NCBI RefSeq assembly: GCF_017168235.1
Contig: NZ_JABFAO010000004.1
Coordinates: 779,895 to 843,894, forward strand
Reading direction: 5' to 3'
DNA: 64,000 bases
From: Rhodococcus sp. KRD197
Lineage (GTDB): Bacteria > Actinomycetota > Actinomycetes > Mycobacteriales > Mycobacteriaceae
Both the position numbers and the translations under genes were made by a program. How positions within the stretch are numbered: the first letter of the stretch is position 1; the number at the start of each line of letters is the position of its first letter. Below, one piece after another: positions 20,905-29,303 of the stretch. The notes beneath the pieces are model-generated. The model saw only the letters and a list, made by a program, of their open reading frames with translations, made no database searches and was not told the origin of the DNA.

Positions 20905-21989
20905 GGCAACTGCAAGGTAAAGGTGGCACCGTGCCCGCGGCCGGGGGAGCTCGCGGAGAGCTCACCGCCGTGGGCACGGGCGATTCCCCTGCTGATCGTC
21001 AGGCCGATCCCAGACCCCGGATCCTGGTCGACGCGGCGGCGCGCCGGGACGCGATAGAAACGCTCGAAGATGCGCTCGAGATCGCCGGCCGCCAGACCCT
21101 CGCCGGTGTCGGTCACCGATATCACGGCGGCGTCACTGCGGGCGGCGACATCGATGGTCACTGCACCGGAGTCCGTTGCGATCAGCGCGTTGCCGAGAAG
21201 GTTCGTCAGAACCTGGGTGATCCGATCAGGATCGGCCCGCACCGAAATACGACCGGACGGTAGCCGAACAGTGAGCGCCAGGCCCGTGTCATCGAACTGC
21301 GGGCGCATCCGGGCGGCGACATGTTCGACGAGACCGGACAGGTCGAACTCCGCGTACTGGAGATCGAGACGGTCCTCCTCGGCCCGCGACAGAGTCGACA
21401 GGTCGTCGGCGAGCCGGCGTAGGCGCCGGACCTCCGGTTCGATCCGGCCGAGTTCGGACGAATCGAAGATGCCGTCGATGATCCCCTCCACATAGCCGTC
21501 GATCACGGTGAGCGGTGTTCGCATCTCGTGCGCAACCTCCGCCAGCAACCGCACCCTGCGGGCCTCGGTATCGGCGAGCCGGGTCGCGAGGTCGTTGACG
21601 TCGGCGGCGACCGAGGCCAGTTCCCGCTCGCCCGGGGGCTCGATTCGATGCCGGTAGTTGCCCGCAGCGATGGCGCGGGTACCGGAGCGCACCGAACGCA
21701 GTGACCGGAGCAGGTGCCGGGACGCCACGAAACCCAGAACTGCGGCCGCGAGGACTCCGGCGAGCACACCGAGCAGTAGCGCGGTGGTGACGGCATCGGC
21801 CACGACGCCGCGCAACGGCGATTGTCCACCACCGCGCGCCTGACCGGAACCGAGTCTGCGACTTTCCTCGTCGAACAAAGCGGGGGCGGAGACCCGGACG
21901 ACGATGAACGTGACCAGTGAGCCCACCAGCGCGACCACCAGGTGGGAGATGAACAACCGGCCCGACATGCTCCGCACGAGGGCGCTCAC
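20886..21989 (-). CDS. Two-component sensor histidine kinase
   Basis: A 367-residue membrane kinase. It has two membrane segments (about residues 14-31 and 70-90), a short extracytoplasmic loop of about 35 residues, a HAMP linker, a HisKA domain with the phosphoacceptor His154 (AHEMRTPL), and a catalytic domain with N, G1 and G2 boxes (NLLGNALIAT, VTDTGEGL, GSGIGLTI). The short sensor loop suggests sensing at or in the membrane. The GTG start overlaps the response-regulator stop by 4 bases. The cue is unknown. Confidence 0.92.
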   Translation of the reverse strand: MSALVRSMSGRLFISHLVVALVGSLVTFIVVRVSAPALFDEESRRLGSGQARGGGQSPLRGVVADAVTTALLLGVLAGVLAAAVLGFVASRHLLRSLRSVRSGTRAIAAGNYRHRIEPPGERELASVAADVNDLATRLADTEARRVRLLAEVAHEMRTPLTVIDGYVEGIIDGIFDSSELGRIEPEVRRLRRLADDLSTLSRAEEDRLDLQYAEFDLSGLVEHVAARMRPQFDDTGLALTVRLPSGRISVRADPDRITQVLTNLLGNALIATDSGAVTIDVAARSDAAVISVTDTGEGLAAGDLERIFERFYRVPARRRVDQDPGSGIGLTISRGIARAHGGELSASSPGRGHGATFTLQLPYSAAP

Positions 21990-22684
21990 CGCAATTCTCC
22001 GGCGGGGGGAAGGAACTTGTACCCCACCCCGCGAACCGTACCTATGAAACGCGGCGCCGCAGCGTCGTCACCCAGAGCGCGGCGGATGCTGCGGATATGG
22101 ACGTCGACAACGCGTTCGTCGCCGAAGAAGTCGCCGTCCCAGACATTCTCGAGGAGTTGGCGGCGCGAATAGACGCGTCCCGGCGTCCGGGCCAGCGCGC
22201 TGAGCAGATCGAACTCGAGCGCGGTGACATCGGCATGGTGACCGTCGACGGTCACTTGACGTGCGTCGGCGTCGACGACCAATCCTGGAAAAACCAGACG
22301 TGTGGCCGCGGGTTCGGCGCCGCGGGATCGGCGCAACACGGTGCGCACCCGAGCGACGACTTCCCGCGGACTGAACGGTTTGGTGATGTAGTCGTCGGCG
22401 CCCACTGCCAGGCCCACGAGCTTGTCCACCTCGTCCGACCGAGCGGTCACCAGCAGGACGAACACATCGGAGAAGCTTCGTATCTCTCGTAGTACCTCGA
22501 TACCGCCCAGGTCGGGCAGCCGGACGTCGAGGAGGACGACATCCGGCCGGCCCGACCGGACGAGGGCGAGTGCTTCGCTACCGGTCGTAGCCTCGGACAC
22601 AGCGAAGCTTTCTGCCTCCAGATAGCCGCGCAGCAACCGGCGGATGCTCGGTTCGTCGTCCACGACGAGGATCTTGTGGGACAC
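21986..22684 (-). CDS. Two-component response regulator, OmpR/PhoB family
   Basis: A 232-residue DNA-binding regulator. The receiver domain (about 1-115) has the acidic pair D9-D10, phosphoacceptor Asp53 (LLDVRLP) and Lys in KPFSPREVVAR. The C-terminal winged helix has the PhoB-type pattern (ALEFDLLSALARTPGRVYSRRQLLENVW; VDVHIRSIRRALG). GTG start. Cotranscribed with its kinase and 85 bases downstream of the MMPL transporter, so it may control or be controlled with that transporter. Confidence 0.93.
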   Translation of the reverse strand: MSHKILVVDDEPSIRRLLRGYLEAESFAVSEATTGSEALALVRSGRPDVVLLDVRLPDLGGIEVLREIRSFSDVFVLLVTARSDEVDKLVGLAVGADDYITKPFSPREVVARVRTVLRRSRGAEPAATRLVFPGLVVDADARQVTVDGHHADVTALEFDLLSALARTPGRVYSRRQLLENVWDGDFFGDERVVDVHIRSIRRALGDDAAAPRFIGTVRGVGYKFLPPAGELR

Positions 22685-22769
22685 GGTTCCGGGTCACCGC
22701 CTTTTCCGAGGCTCAGCGAAGGAAGATCACCTGCACGCAGGCTGCCCGCGATCCGCAGTCACGCCCGAC

Positions 22770-24956
22770 TCAACCGTGCGAGAACGTGATGCTCGGCAGC
22801 GCTTTGCGTAGCCATGCCGGGGACCACCAGGCGGCGTGCCCGGTCAGGCTCAGGGCTACCGGCAGCAGGATCAGTCGAACCAACAGCGCGTCGAGCAGCA
22901 CCGCGACACCGAGAATGATGCCCATCTCCTTCGGGGGCAACGGCTCCGACAGTGCGAAGGTGAAGAACACCGCCACCATCACTGCCGCCGCGGCGAGGAT
23001 CACCCGCCCGGAATGTGCGAGTCCCATGATGTGCGCGACGTCCGGATCGCCGGATGTTTCGTAGTGTTCCTTGGCGGTGGAGAGCAGGAACACGGTGTAG
23101 TCCATCGCGATCGCGAAGATCATCGCGAAGAAGAACACCGGCCCCCAGCCGTCGAGGAAGCCCTGAGGCTCGAATCCGAGCAGGCTCGCACCGACACCGT
23201 CCTGGAAGATCAGCTTTGCGACACCGAACGCCGCCGCGGTCGAGAGCAGGCTCACCAGGGTGCCGATGAGCGCGATCAGTGGTGCTTGCAGAGCGACGAG
23301 AAGCAGCAGGAACCCGAGGACGAGGATGACTGCGACGATGACCGGCAAGTAGTCGTTGAGCGCCTGCTGTAGGTCGAGGTTCTCGGCAGGTGCACCACCG
23401 ACCAGCGCACTGTCGGGCAGATCCGCGCGCAGCTGCGACAGTATGGTGCCCATCTGCTCATCCGAGGGATCGACGTTCGGGATGGCTTGAAGCATGACGT
23501 AGTCGGTGCCGTCCAGGGCAGGCTGCGGCGGGGTGACCATGGCGATCCCCTCGGTGCCGGCGGCGGCGGTTGCAGTCGCCTCGGCGTCGGCCGCCGGAGC
23601 AATGATTTGCAGCATGCCGGGTGCGCCTTCACCCATCTGCTCCTGGACCAGGGCGTAACCCTGGCGGACCGGGGCGTCTTCTGGGACGACCTCGATCGAT
23701 GGCATGGCGACCTTCAGACCCATGACCGGCAGGGCCAGAGCGACCAGCACCAACAGCGCGCCGATCGCGAAGGGCCACGGATGCTTGTGCAGTATTTCGC
23801 CCCACGCCTCGAACTTCGGGGAGCGGTGCTTCTGACGCTTGGCGAAGGGGAGTGCGCCGGCGTTGACCTTGTTTCCGAGCTTCGCCAACACCGCCGGGAG
23901 CAGGGTCATGGAGGCGGCCAGGACGAAGAACACGGCGAGCATGATCCCTACGGCCATCGTGCGTACCGCTGGGGCTGGGACGAGTAGTACGGCGGATAGG
24001 CTCACCAGCACTGTTATCCCGGAGAGGACGATCGCCTTGCCGGCCGTGTCCATGGTCTCGGCCACCGCAGCCCGCGTGTCGGCGGTCTTGCTCAGCGCAT
24101 CTCGGAAGCGGGCCACGATGAACAGGGCATAGTCGATGCCGAGGGCGAGGGCGAACATCATCGCGAAGTTCATCGCCCACACCGAGATCGGGGTCACCTC
24201 GTTGAGGAGCACGAGACCACCAGCCGAGGCCACCAGGCCTGCGATGGTCAGCAGTAGTGGCAATCCAGCGGCGACGAGGGAGCCGAAGGCGAGCACCATG
24301 ATCGCCAGGGTCACCGGCCACGAGATCATCTCGGCCTTGATCATGGCATCGTGGTTGGCTTTGTTGAAGTCGCTCCACAGAGCGGAGGATCCGGTCGGAT
24401 ACACCTCGATGCCGTCACCCGAAAGTGCGGTCAGTTCGTCTTTGAGTTCGTCGACCGCCTTCACCATGTCGTCGGTGCTGGCATTCGCGCCGGCGATCAT
24501 GATGCCGGTGTGTCCGTCGGGGCTGATCGACATTCCCGGCTGCGGCGGAACGATCTCACCGAATCGCGGATCCGATGCAAATATGGTGGTGGCCTCGGCA
24601 ACCGTCTCCTGCATCGGGGCATCGCTGACCAGCAGCGTGTCCGAGTGCACTACCACCTGGACAGCGGCCGATGAGTTACCGCCGAAGTGTTCTTCGGCGA
24701 GCTCGCGTACCTGAACCGATTCCGAACCGTTGGCCTGCCAGCCAGCGCCGGCCAGTGAGCTGAAGACGCTCGGGGCCGCCGCGCCCAAGGCAATAAGCAC
24801 GATCACCCAGACGGCGAATACCCATTTGGCGTGTGTTGCCATGGCTGCGCCCAGATGCGCCATCGGGCCCCCAAGTGTCGAGGGCAGTGCACCGCTCGCA
24901 TTCTGCGGCGGTTTCGTTGGCGTCGAAAGACCGTCGCCGGGCTTGTTCTGGCTCAT
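22770..24956 (-). CDS. MMPL/RND-family membrane transporter
   Basis: A 728-residue exporter of the mycobacterial membrane protein large family. It has about 12 membrane segments in two halves, each following an extracytoplasmic domain (residues about 65-180 and 400-520). The RND-like core contains Asp/Tyr membrane motifs (FALALGIDYALFIVARFRDAL; FAIAMDYTVFLLSTAKEHYE). Such proteins export lipids, siderophores or toxic compounds. The ATG at 24956 (AGAGAG 7 bases upstream) is preferred over an ATG 12 codons earlier. A degenerate CstR-type palindrome lies 86 bases upstream. Confidence 0.9.
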   Translation of the reverse strand: MSQNKPGDGLSTPTKPPQNASGALPSTLGGPMAHLGAAMATHAKWVFAVWVIVLIALGAAAPSVFSSLAGAGWQANGSESVQVRELAEEHFGGNSSAAVQVVVHSDTLLVSDAPMQETVAEATTIFASDPRFGEIVPPQPGMSISPDGHTGIMIAGANASTDDMVKAVDELKDELTALSGDGIEVYPTGSSALWSDFNKANHDAMIKAEMISWPVTLAIMVLAFGSLVAAGLPLLLTIAGLVASAGGLVLLNEVTPISVWAMNFAMMFALALGIDYALFIVARFRDALSKTADTRAAVAETMDTAGKAIVLSGITVLVSLSAVLLVPAPAVRTMAVGIMLAVFFVLAASMTLLPAVLAKLGNKVNAGALPFAKRQKHRSPKFEAWGEILHKHPWPFAIGALLVLVALALPVMGLKVAMPSIEVVPEDAPVRQGYALVQEQMGEGAPGMLQIIAPAADAEATATAAAGTEGIAMVTPPQPALDGTDYVMLQAIPNVDPSDEQMGTILSQLRADLPDSALVGGAPAENLDLQQALNDYLPVIVAVILVLGFLLLLVALQAPLIALIGTLVSLLSTAAAFGVAKLIFQDGVGASLLGFEPQGFLDGWGPVFFFAMIFAIAMDYTVFLLSTAKEHYETSGDPDVAHIMGLAHSGRVILAAAAVMVAVFFTFALSEPLPPKEMGIILGVAVLLDALLVRLILLPVALSLTGHAAWWSPAWLRKALPSITFSHG

Positions 24957-25041
24957 ATGCGAACTCTCTAGACGGGTGGGTGCTGCGGGCATGGGGCGAG
25001 CACTGGGGGGATCGCTGCATCGCAGTTACGTGCTTCAATGT

Positions 25042-25057
25042 ATACCCCCCAGGGCTT
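25042..25057. promoter_or_regulatory. Degenerate CstR-type operator upstream of the MMPL transporter
   Basis: ATACCCCCCAGGGCTT matches 13 of 16 positions of the site at 26997-27012, with the right half-site decayed (GGGCTT for GGGTAT). It is in the leader of the MMPL gene, about 2 kb from the cst genes. Binding is inferred only from similarity. Confidence 0.45.
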
Positions 25058-25088
25058 AATGGGTTCGGTTCTTCCCGAACACCGCACT

Positions 25089-25107
25089 CTCACCGCCCCG
25101 GGGTGAG
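25089..25107 (-). terminator. Possible terminator of the cstB-thioredoxin operon
   Basis: CTCACC and GGTGAG arms enclose a GC-rich 7-base centre, 34 bases after the thioredoxin stop on the minus strand. No T tract follows. Confidence 0.4.
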
Positions 25108-25140
25108 CTGCGCTTCTTGCCTCGTTTGCGCTACCGACAC

Positions 25141-25515
25141 CTAGGCGTTCGTAGACGCCTTCTGCTCGGCGAGTTTCGCGTGGACTGCAGCCATGTCGAG
25201 TCCCTTGATCTGGGTGATCAAGTCCTCGAGGGCGGCTTGGGGGAGGGCTCCGGGTTGGGCGTAGACGAGCACACCGTCGCGGAACGCCATCAGCGTGGGA
25301 ATGGATTGAATACCGACGGCACCGGCAAGTTGCTGTTCCGCTTGGGTGTCGACCTTGGCGTGCACGATATCGGGGTGTGCCTGCGATGACTTCTCGAAAG
25401 TCGGAGCGAACGCCCGACATGGGCCACACCACCCCGCCCAGAAGTCGACGATGACGATGCCCTTGCCGGAGACGGTGGATTCGAAGTCCGCGGCGGTGAG
25501 ATCTGTGGTGGTCAC
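25141..25515 (-). CDS. Thioredoxin
   Basis: A 124-residue thiol-disulfide oxidoreductase with the WCGPC active site (Cys30, Cys33) and the cis-proline loop IPTLMAF. A C-terminal extension of about 15 residues follows the usual fold. The open frame reaches far upstream into cstB in another phase. The GTG at 25515 is chosen because AAAGGA lies 7 bases upstream and it gives a standard thioredoxin N-terminus. It lies 46 bases behind the CstB-like gene, so it could reduce persulfides or protein disulfides formed in sulfide detoxification. Confidence 0.92.
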   Translation of the reverse strand: MTTTDLTAADFESTVSGKGIVIVDFWAGWCGPCRAFAPTFEKSSQAHPDIVHAKVDTQAEQQLAGAVGIQSIPTLMAFRDGVLVYAQPGALPQAALEDLITQIKGLDMAAVHAKLAEQKASTNA

Positions 25516-25561
25516 GAGGTGGTCCTTTCGCTGACGTGTAATAGGGATGTTGTCGAGTCGG

Positions 25562-26941
25562 TCAGGCCGGGACGTGCGCCTCGGCCCATTCGTTGTAGCC
25601 ACCGACGAGATCGCTGACCCGCTCGAAGCCCTGCGCGCGCAGCAGCGACGCCGCCACACTCGATCGCCACCCGCCGGCGCAGTGCACCACGATCGGCCGG
25701 TCGGTAGGTACTTGCTCGAGCCGAACCCGCAACTGCGCCAACGGGACCGCGATCGCCCCGGGAATGACCCCGGAGTCACGTTCACCCGGGTTTCGGATAT
25801 CGACGAGGGTGACCGCGTCGGCGGCCAGCAGGTGGTCCAACTCCTGCACGGTGGTGCGCGGCGCGATGCGCACCAGATCGGCGAGCTCGGTCGGGAACAC
25901 TCCGTCGGTACCGATGTTGAGATAGCCCGCAGCATTGTCCGAGCCGATCCGGGCGAGCCGCAGTGCCGCGTCTTGCTCCTCACCGGGGTAGGTGATCAGC
26001 ACGATGCGCTCTCCGACCTCGGCGACCATGCCACCGGTTTCAGCGAACCGGCCGTCGAAACCGACGTTGACCGAGCCCTCCAGGTGTCCGGCGGCGAAGT
26101 CGTCGACGCTGCGGGCATCGAGCACCCGGGTACCGGCCTCGAGCTCGGCTCGAACCTGGCCGGGTGTCTGTTCCGGAATGAGGCGGGCCTGATCGAGCAA
26201 CGGGTGCATCGTCTTGTTCAACCCGGCATCGACCGAGAAGTACGACGGCGCCGCCGGCTGACCGTCGATCACCAACGCCACGAATGCATCCTCGGTCATC
26301 GGCTGCACCGACGGGTTGGTAGCCCGCTGTTCGCCGATGGTGGAGGTCAGCTCCTCGGACAAGTTCTTTCCGCAGGATGAACCGGCACCGTGCGCGGGCA
26401 TCACCGTCACCGTATCGGGCAAGGTCAGTAGCTTCTCGTGGATCGTGTGATACATCGCCTTGGCCAGATCCGAGGTGGAGCTGTCGCCGATGTTCACCAG
26501 GTCGGGGCGGCCGACATCGCCGATGAACAGCGAGTCTCCGGTGAGAACCGCAGTGGGGGTGGCGTCGGGATGCTCACGCACCAGCACACTGATCGATTCC
26601 CAGGTGTGCCCTGGGGTGGACAGGATTTCCAGGTCGACCTCGCCGAGGGAAAGGTGCTCGCCGTCGACAAGGCGGCGAATCGGGTAGGAGGCCTCTGCGG
26701 CTTCACCGAAACCGATCCACGCGCCGGTCGCATCGAGCAGTTCCAGATGCCCGGATACGAAGTCGGCATGGAAGTGGGTGTTGATCACACCCTCGATGGT
26801 CAGGCCCAGGCGCTGTGCGTCGTCAAGATATTCGGTGACGTCACGGCGCGGGTCGACTACGACTGCGCGGCCAGTGCTTTCGTCGCCGATCAGGTACGAC
26901 GCATGCGACAGGCACTCGATGTAGTACTGCTCGAGAATCAT
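25562..26941 (-). CDS. cstB: CstB-like persulfide dioxygenase-rhodanese fusion
   Basis: A 459-residue protein expected to oxidise low-molecular-weight persulfides and transfer sulfane sulfur. Three parts are visible. The first is a metallo-beta-lactamase/ETHE1-type domain (THFHAD, residues 55-60; STPGHTWES; TGDSLFIGDVGRPDL). The second is a middle rhodanese-like domain without an active Cys (VLITYPGEEQ, a pseudorhodanese). The third is a C-terminal rhodanese with Cys421 (VHCAGGWRSS). This order is that of Staphylococcus aureus CstB. The ATG at 26941 has GGAGG 8 bases upstream; the longer frame starts 5 codons earlier. Divergent from the rhodanese-cstR operon across a shared operator region. 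Confidence 0.9.
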   Translation of the reverse strand: MILEQYYIECLSHASYLIGDESTGRAVVVDPRRDVTEYLDDAQRLGLTIEGVINTHFHADFVSGHLELLDATGAWIGFGEAAEASYPIRRLVDGEHLSLGEVDLEILSTPGHTWESISVLVREHPDATPTAVLTGDSLFIGDVGRPDLVNIGDSSTSDLAKAMYHTIHEKLLTLPDTVTVMPAHGAGSSCGKNLSEELTSTIGEQRATNPSVQPMTEDAFVALVIDGQPAAPSYFSVDAGLNKTMHPLLDQARLIPEQTPGQVRAELEAGTRVLDARSVDDFAAGHLEGSVNVGFDGRFAETGGMVAEVGERIVLITYPGEEQDAALRLARIGSDNAAGYLNIGTDGVFPTELADLVRIAPRTTVQELDHLLAADAVTLVDIRNPGERDSGVIPGAIAVPLAQLRVRLEQVPTDRPIVVHCAGGWRSSVAASLLRAQGFERVSDLVGGYNEWAEAHVPA

Positions 26942-26996
26942 CGCGTTTTCCTCCATGGGGTCGATTTCTCGGGGCTTGCTATGGACAGTTTGGCAT

Positions 26997-27012
26997 ATAC
27001 CCCCTAGGGTAT
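26997..27012. promoter_or_regulatory. CstR/CsoR-family operator 1 in the cstB-rhodanese intergenic region
   Basis: ATACCCCCTAGGGTAT: six-base inverted arms ATACCC/GGGTAT around a 4-base centre. It lies just downstream of a minus-strand TTGACA hexamer (27017-27012) that could be the cstB -35, so bound repressor would cover the promoter. The sequence type fits G-tract palindromes known for CstR/CsoR repressors. Confidence 0.75.
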
Positions 27013-27018
27013 GTCAAG

Positions 27019-27033
27019 TACCCCCAAGGGGTA
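27019..27033. promoter_or_regulatory. CstR/CsoR-family operator 2 in the cstB-rhodanese intergenic region
   Basis: TACCCCCAAGGGGTA: six-base arms TACCCC/GGGGTA around CAA. It is separated from operator 1 by 6 bases and lies 38 bases before the rhodanese start, so it is well placed to control the plus-strand operon. Confidence 0.72.
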
Positions 27034-27071
27034 TTGATCGAAGAGGGCCGGATACGACCAGAGGAGTTGCA

Positions 27072-27386
27072 GTGAAGGAAATTGACATCGCCACCTTCGC
27101 CGACGCGTGGAAGGCCGGTGCGCCGGTGGTCGACGTGCGAGAGGACTACGAGTACGTGCAGGCGCATGTGCCTGGCGCGCAGTGGATCCCCCTCGGTGAG
27201 TTGAGCGCCCGGGTTGCCGAGGTCCCCGACGGAGACATGGTCTACGTGATCTGTGCCTCGGGAAACCGCAGCCTGTACGGTGCCGACATTCTCAGCAGCG
27301 CCGGCCGCCGCGCCGTCTCGGTCGCCGGTGGGACAGGTGCGTGGCTGCGCAGCGGCAACCCCGCCGAGAAAGGCGGTACCCGATGA
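27072..27386 (+). CDS. Single-domain rhodanese (sulfurtransferase)
   Basis: A 104-residue protein with one rhodanese domain. It has the N-terminal VVDVREDYEYVQAHVPGA block and active-site Cys61 in the loop CASGNRS, which would carry sulfane sulfur as a persulfide. GTG start with AGGAG 5 bases upstream. It is the first gene of the operon ending with the CstR-type repressor. Its stop overlaps the next small ORF by ATGA. Confidence 0.92.
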   Translation: MKEIDIATFADAWKAGAPVVDVREDYEYVQAHVPGAQWIPLGELSARVAEVPDGDMVYVICASGNRSLYGADILSSAGRRAVSVAGGTGAWLRSGNPAEKGGTR

Positions 27387-27463
27387 GCCGGGCGATATTG
27401 GAAAACCACACCAACCATGAGTGCTCCAGTTATGGACACAACTCCGAACAGGCAGGTCGATAA
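27383..27463 (+). CDS. Candidate 26-residue small protein coupled to the rhodanese and repressor genes
   Basis: The ATG overlaps the rhodanese stop (ATGA), and the TAA is followed immediately by the ATG of the repressor, so the frame is precisely fitted between the two genes. It encodes 26 residues (starts MSRAILENHTN, ends EQAGR) with three His and one Cys, and no recognisable domain. It may be a real short peptide, a device that passes ribosomes on to the repressor gene, or the remnant of a longer gene. Confidence 0.5.
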   Translation: MSRAILENHTNHECSSYGHNSEQAGR

Positions 27464-27748
<285 letters not shown>

Positions 27749-27848
27749 CCGCCGCCGGCGGCGACCGAGTCCGTCTGTTCACTTGTCCCGAAAGTGAAGT
27801 GAGAGAACCGGCGCGGTACACGTTTGGTGTCGAACATCCGACCGATCG

Positions 27849-27864
27849 ATACCCCATGGGGTAT
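27849..27864. promoter_or_regulatory. Perfect CstR-type operator upstream of the GtrA-like gene
   Basis: ATACCCCATGGGGTAT is a perfect 16-base palindrome, 75 bases before the GtrA start and 100 bases after the cstR stop. It matches the half-sites of the two cstB/rhodanese operators. Confidence 0.72.
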
Positions 27865-27939
27865 GTTTGCGCCAAACGCGAAACCTGAAGAACCGCGCCA
27901 GAGGTTCGGCGACGCAGACCGGATCCGAAGGGAGAAAAT

Positions 27940-28473
27940 GTGGTTGCCGAGCGGCGAACGCACCGTCGTCACCCTCGACGCCCGACCCCAAACGATCGCG
28001 ACCTTTCTGTGACCGCGGTTGCACCAGCGTTCCAGGTCGCCCTGTGGCGCCCTACCGGCGATGGCTGGCTCGCGCAGTTCACCAGGTTCGCGCTCGTCGG
28101 AGGGTCCAGTAATGCCCTCTACGCGCTCGTCTTCCTCTTCCTCACCGGATACGGATCCTTCGTTGCCAACACAGTCGGGGTTACTGTCAGCACAGTGCTG
28201 GCGAATGAGCTGCACCGCCGCCATACCTTCCGGGCCGCAGACCGAGTGCACTGGTTCGCTGCGCAATGGGAGGCAGGCTCGCTGGCACTTGTCGGGCTTC
28301 TCCTCAGCTCGCTGGCGCTCGCCCTGCTACATCTGTTCGTACCCGCTGCCACTGGAATGACCCAGGCACTTCTGGTGATTGCCGCCAGCGCAGTCATCGG
28401 AGGTCTGCGATTCCTCGCTCTGCGGGGTTGGGTCTTCGCCCCTGCAGGCAAACGTCGGGACACGGTGCGCTGA
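27940..28473 (+). CDS. GtrA-like membrane protein
   Basis: A 177-residue protein with a basic N-terminus of about 40 residues and four membrane segments typical of GtrA (FTRFALVGGSSNALYALVFLF; SFVANTVGVTVSTVLANELHRRHTF; LALVGLLLSSLALALLHLF; LLVIAASAVIGGLRFLALRGWVF). GtrA proteins are thought to move polyprenyl-linked sugars across the membrane or anchor glycosyltransferases. GTG start with AAGGGAG 5 bases upstream. A 17-bp tandem duplication spans the stop codon. Regulation through the palindrome at 27849 is inferred. It is the last gene of the accessory block. Confidence 0.82.
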   Translation: MVAERRTHRRHPRRPTPNDRDLSVTAVAPAFQVALWRPTGDGWLAQFTRFALVGGSSNALYALVFLFLTGYGSFVANTVGVTVSTVLANELHRRHTFRAADRVHWFAAQWEAGSLALVGLLLSSLALALLHLFVPAATGMTQALLVIAASAVIGGLRFLALRGWVFAPAGKRRDTVR

Positions 28474-28498
28474 CTCGATACGTGCGCTGACTCGATAC
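28465..28498. repeat. 17-bp perfect tandem duplication across the GtrA stop codon
   Basis: GTGCGCTGACTCGATAC occurs twice back to back. The first copy holds the GtrA TGA stop. This is the point where the conserved cobS-cobT-cobU order begins. Confidence 0.85.
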
Positions 28499-28521
28499 GA
28501 CGCCGACCGGAAAGGTCGAGG

Positions 28522-29301
28522 CTAGGGGCCTAGAAGAAAGCCGACCGCGACGATCATCGTGGTCGTTTCCACCGTCGCCCCGAGGACGTCGCCGCTGATC
28601 CCGCCGAACCGGCGCGAGCAATGCCGCACACCGGCCAGCACGACGATGAGCGCGAACGCAATCACCAGCGGTCCCTGCCACCACCGCTCGTCGACGGCCC
28701 ACATCGCGGCGACGAGACCCGCAACGGTCCATATCGCTGCCACGAGTCTTCGCTGGGTTCCCGCGACGAGCGCTCCGAAACCGGTGTCCGAAGCGGCCGA
28801 GACGCCTCGACGGCACGCGAGAACAACTGCCACTCGGCCGGCGGTGACCGCGAGAACAATCGCCCACCAGGAGTGATCGTCGGCGAGCGCACCGAAAGCC
28901 GCCGCCTGCACTGTCAGGGCGAGCACGATGGCCGCGACGCCGAACGGGCCTGCGGTGCCCGACCGCATCACCTCTCGCGCCCGTTCCGGCGGACCGTAGC
29001 AACCCAGACCGTCGGCGGTATCGGCCAGGCCGTCGAGGTGCATACCCCGTGTGAGCAGTGCCAATGCGGACACGGCCAACAGGCCCGCCAGCATTGCGTG
29101 CACCGAGGCGATCCCGAGAACCCACAGCAACAACGCGCTGACACCGCCGAGCAGCAGGCCGACGAGCGGCGTGCTCGCAATCGCCCTGCGGGCATCCTCC
29201 CGGTCGACCTCGTGCGGGCCGCGTACCGGCAGCACCGTCAGCCAGGACAGGGCCAGTCGCGGACCGTTGATCACGCGGGTCACGGTGTGACCGAGACCCA
29301 T
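28522..29301 (-). CDS. cobS: Adenosylcobinamide-GDP ribazoletransferase (cobalamin synthase)
   Basis: Joins adenosylcobinamide-GDP to alpha-ribazole in the last stage of cobalamin assembly. The 259-residue membrane protein has several hydrophobic segments and the family blocks WLTVLPVRG near the N-terminus and [30 protein letters not shown] in the form [16 protein letters not shown], with acidic residues for metal. The open frame extends upstream into cobT in another phase. The ATG at 29301, two bases after the cobT stop, is preferred. Confidence 0.94.
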   Translation of the reverse strand: [259 protein letters not shown]

Positions 29302-29303
29302 GG

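Noticed and set aside
24957-24992. Upstream ATG for the MMPL transporter adding 12 residues
   Set aside because: No ribosome-binding site precedes it, whereas AGAGAG precedes the ATG at 24956. It cannot be fully excluded.
27824-28012. 62-codon frame overlapping the start of the GtrA gene
   Set aside because: It lies out of frame with GtrA over the operator region and has no domain; the GTG at 27940 with AAGGGAG explains the region better.
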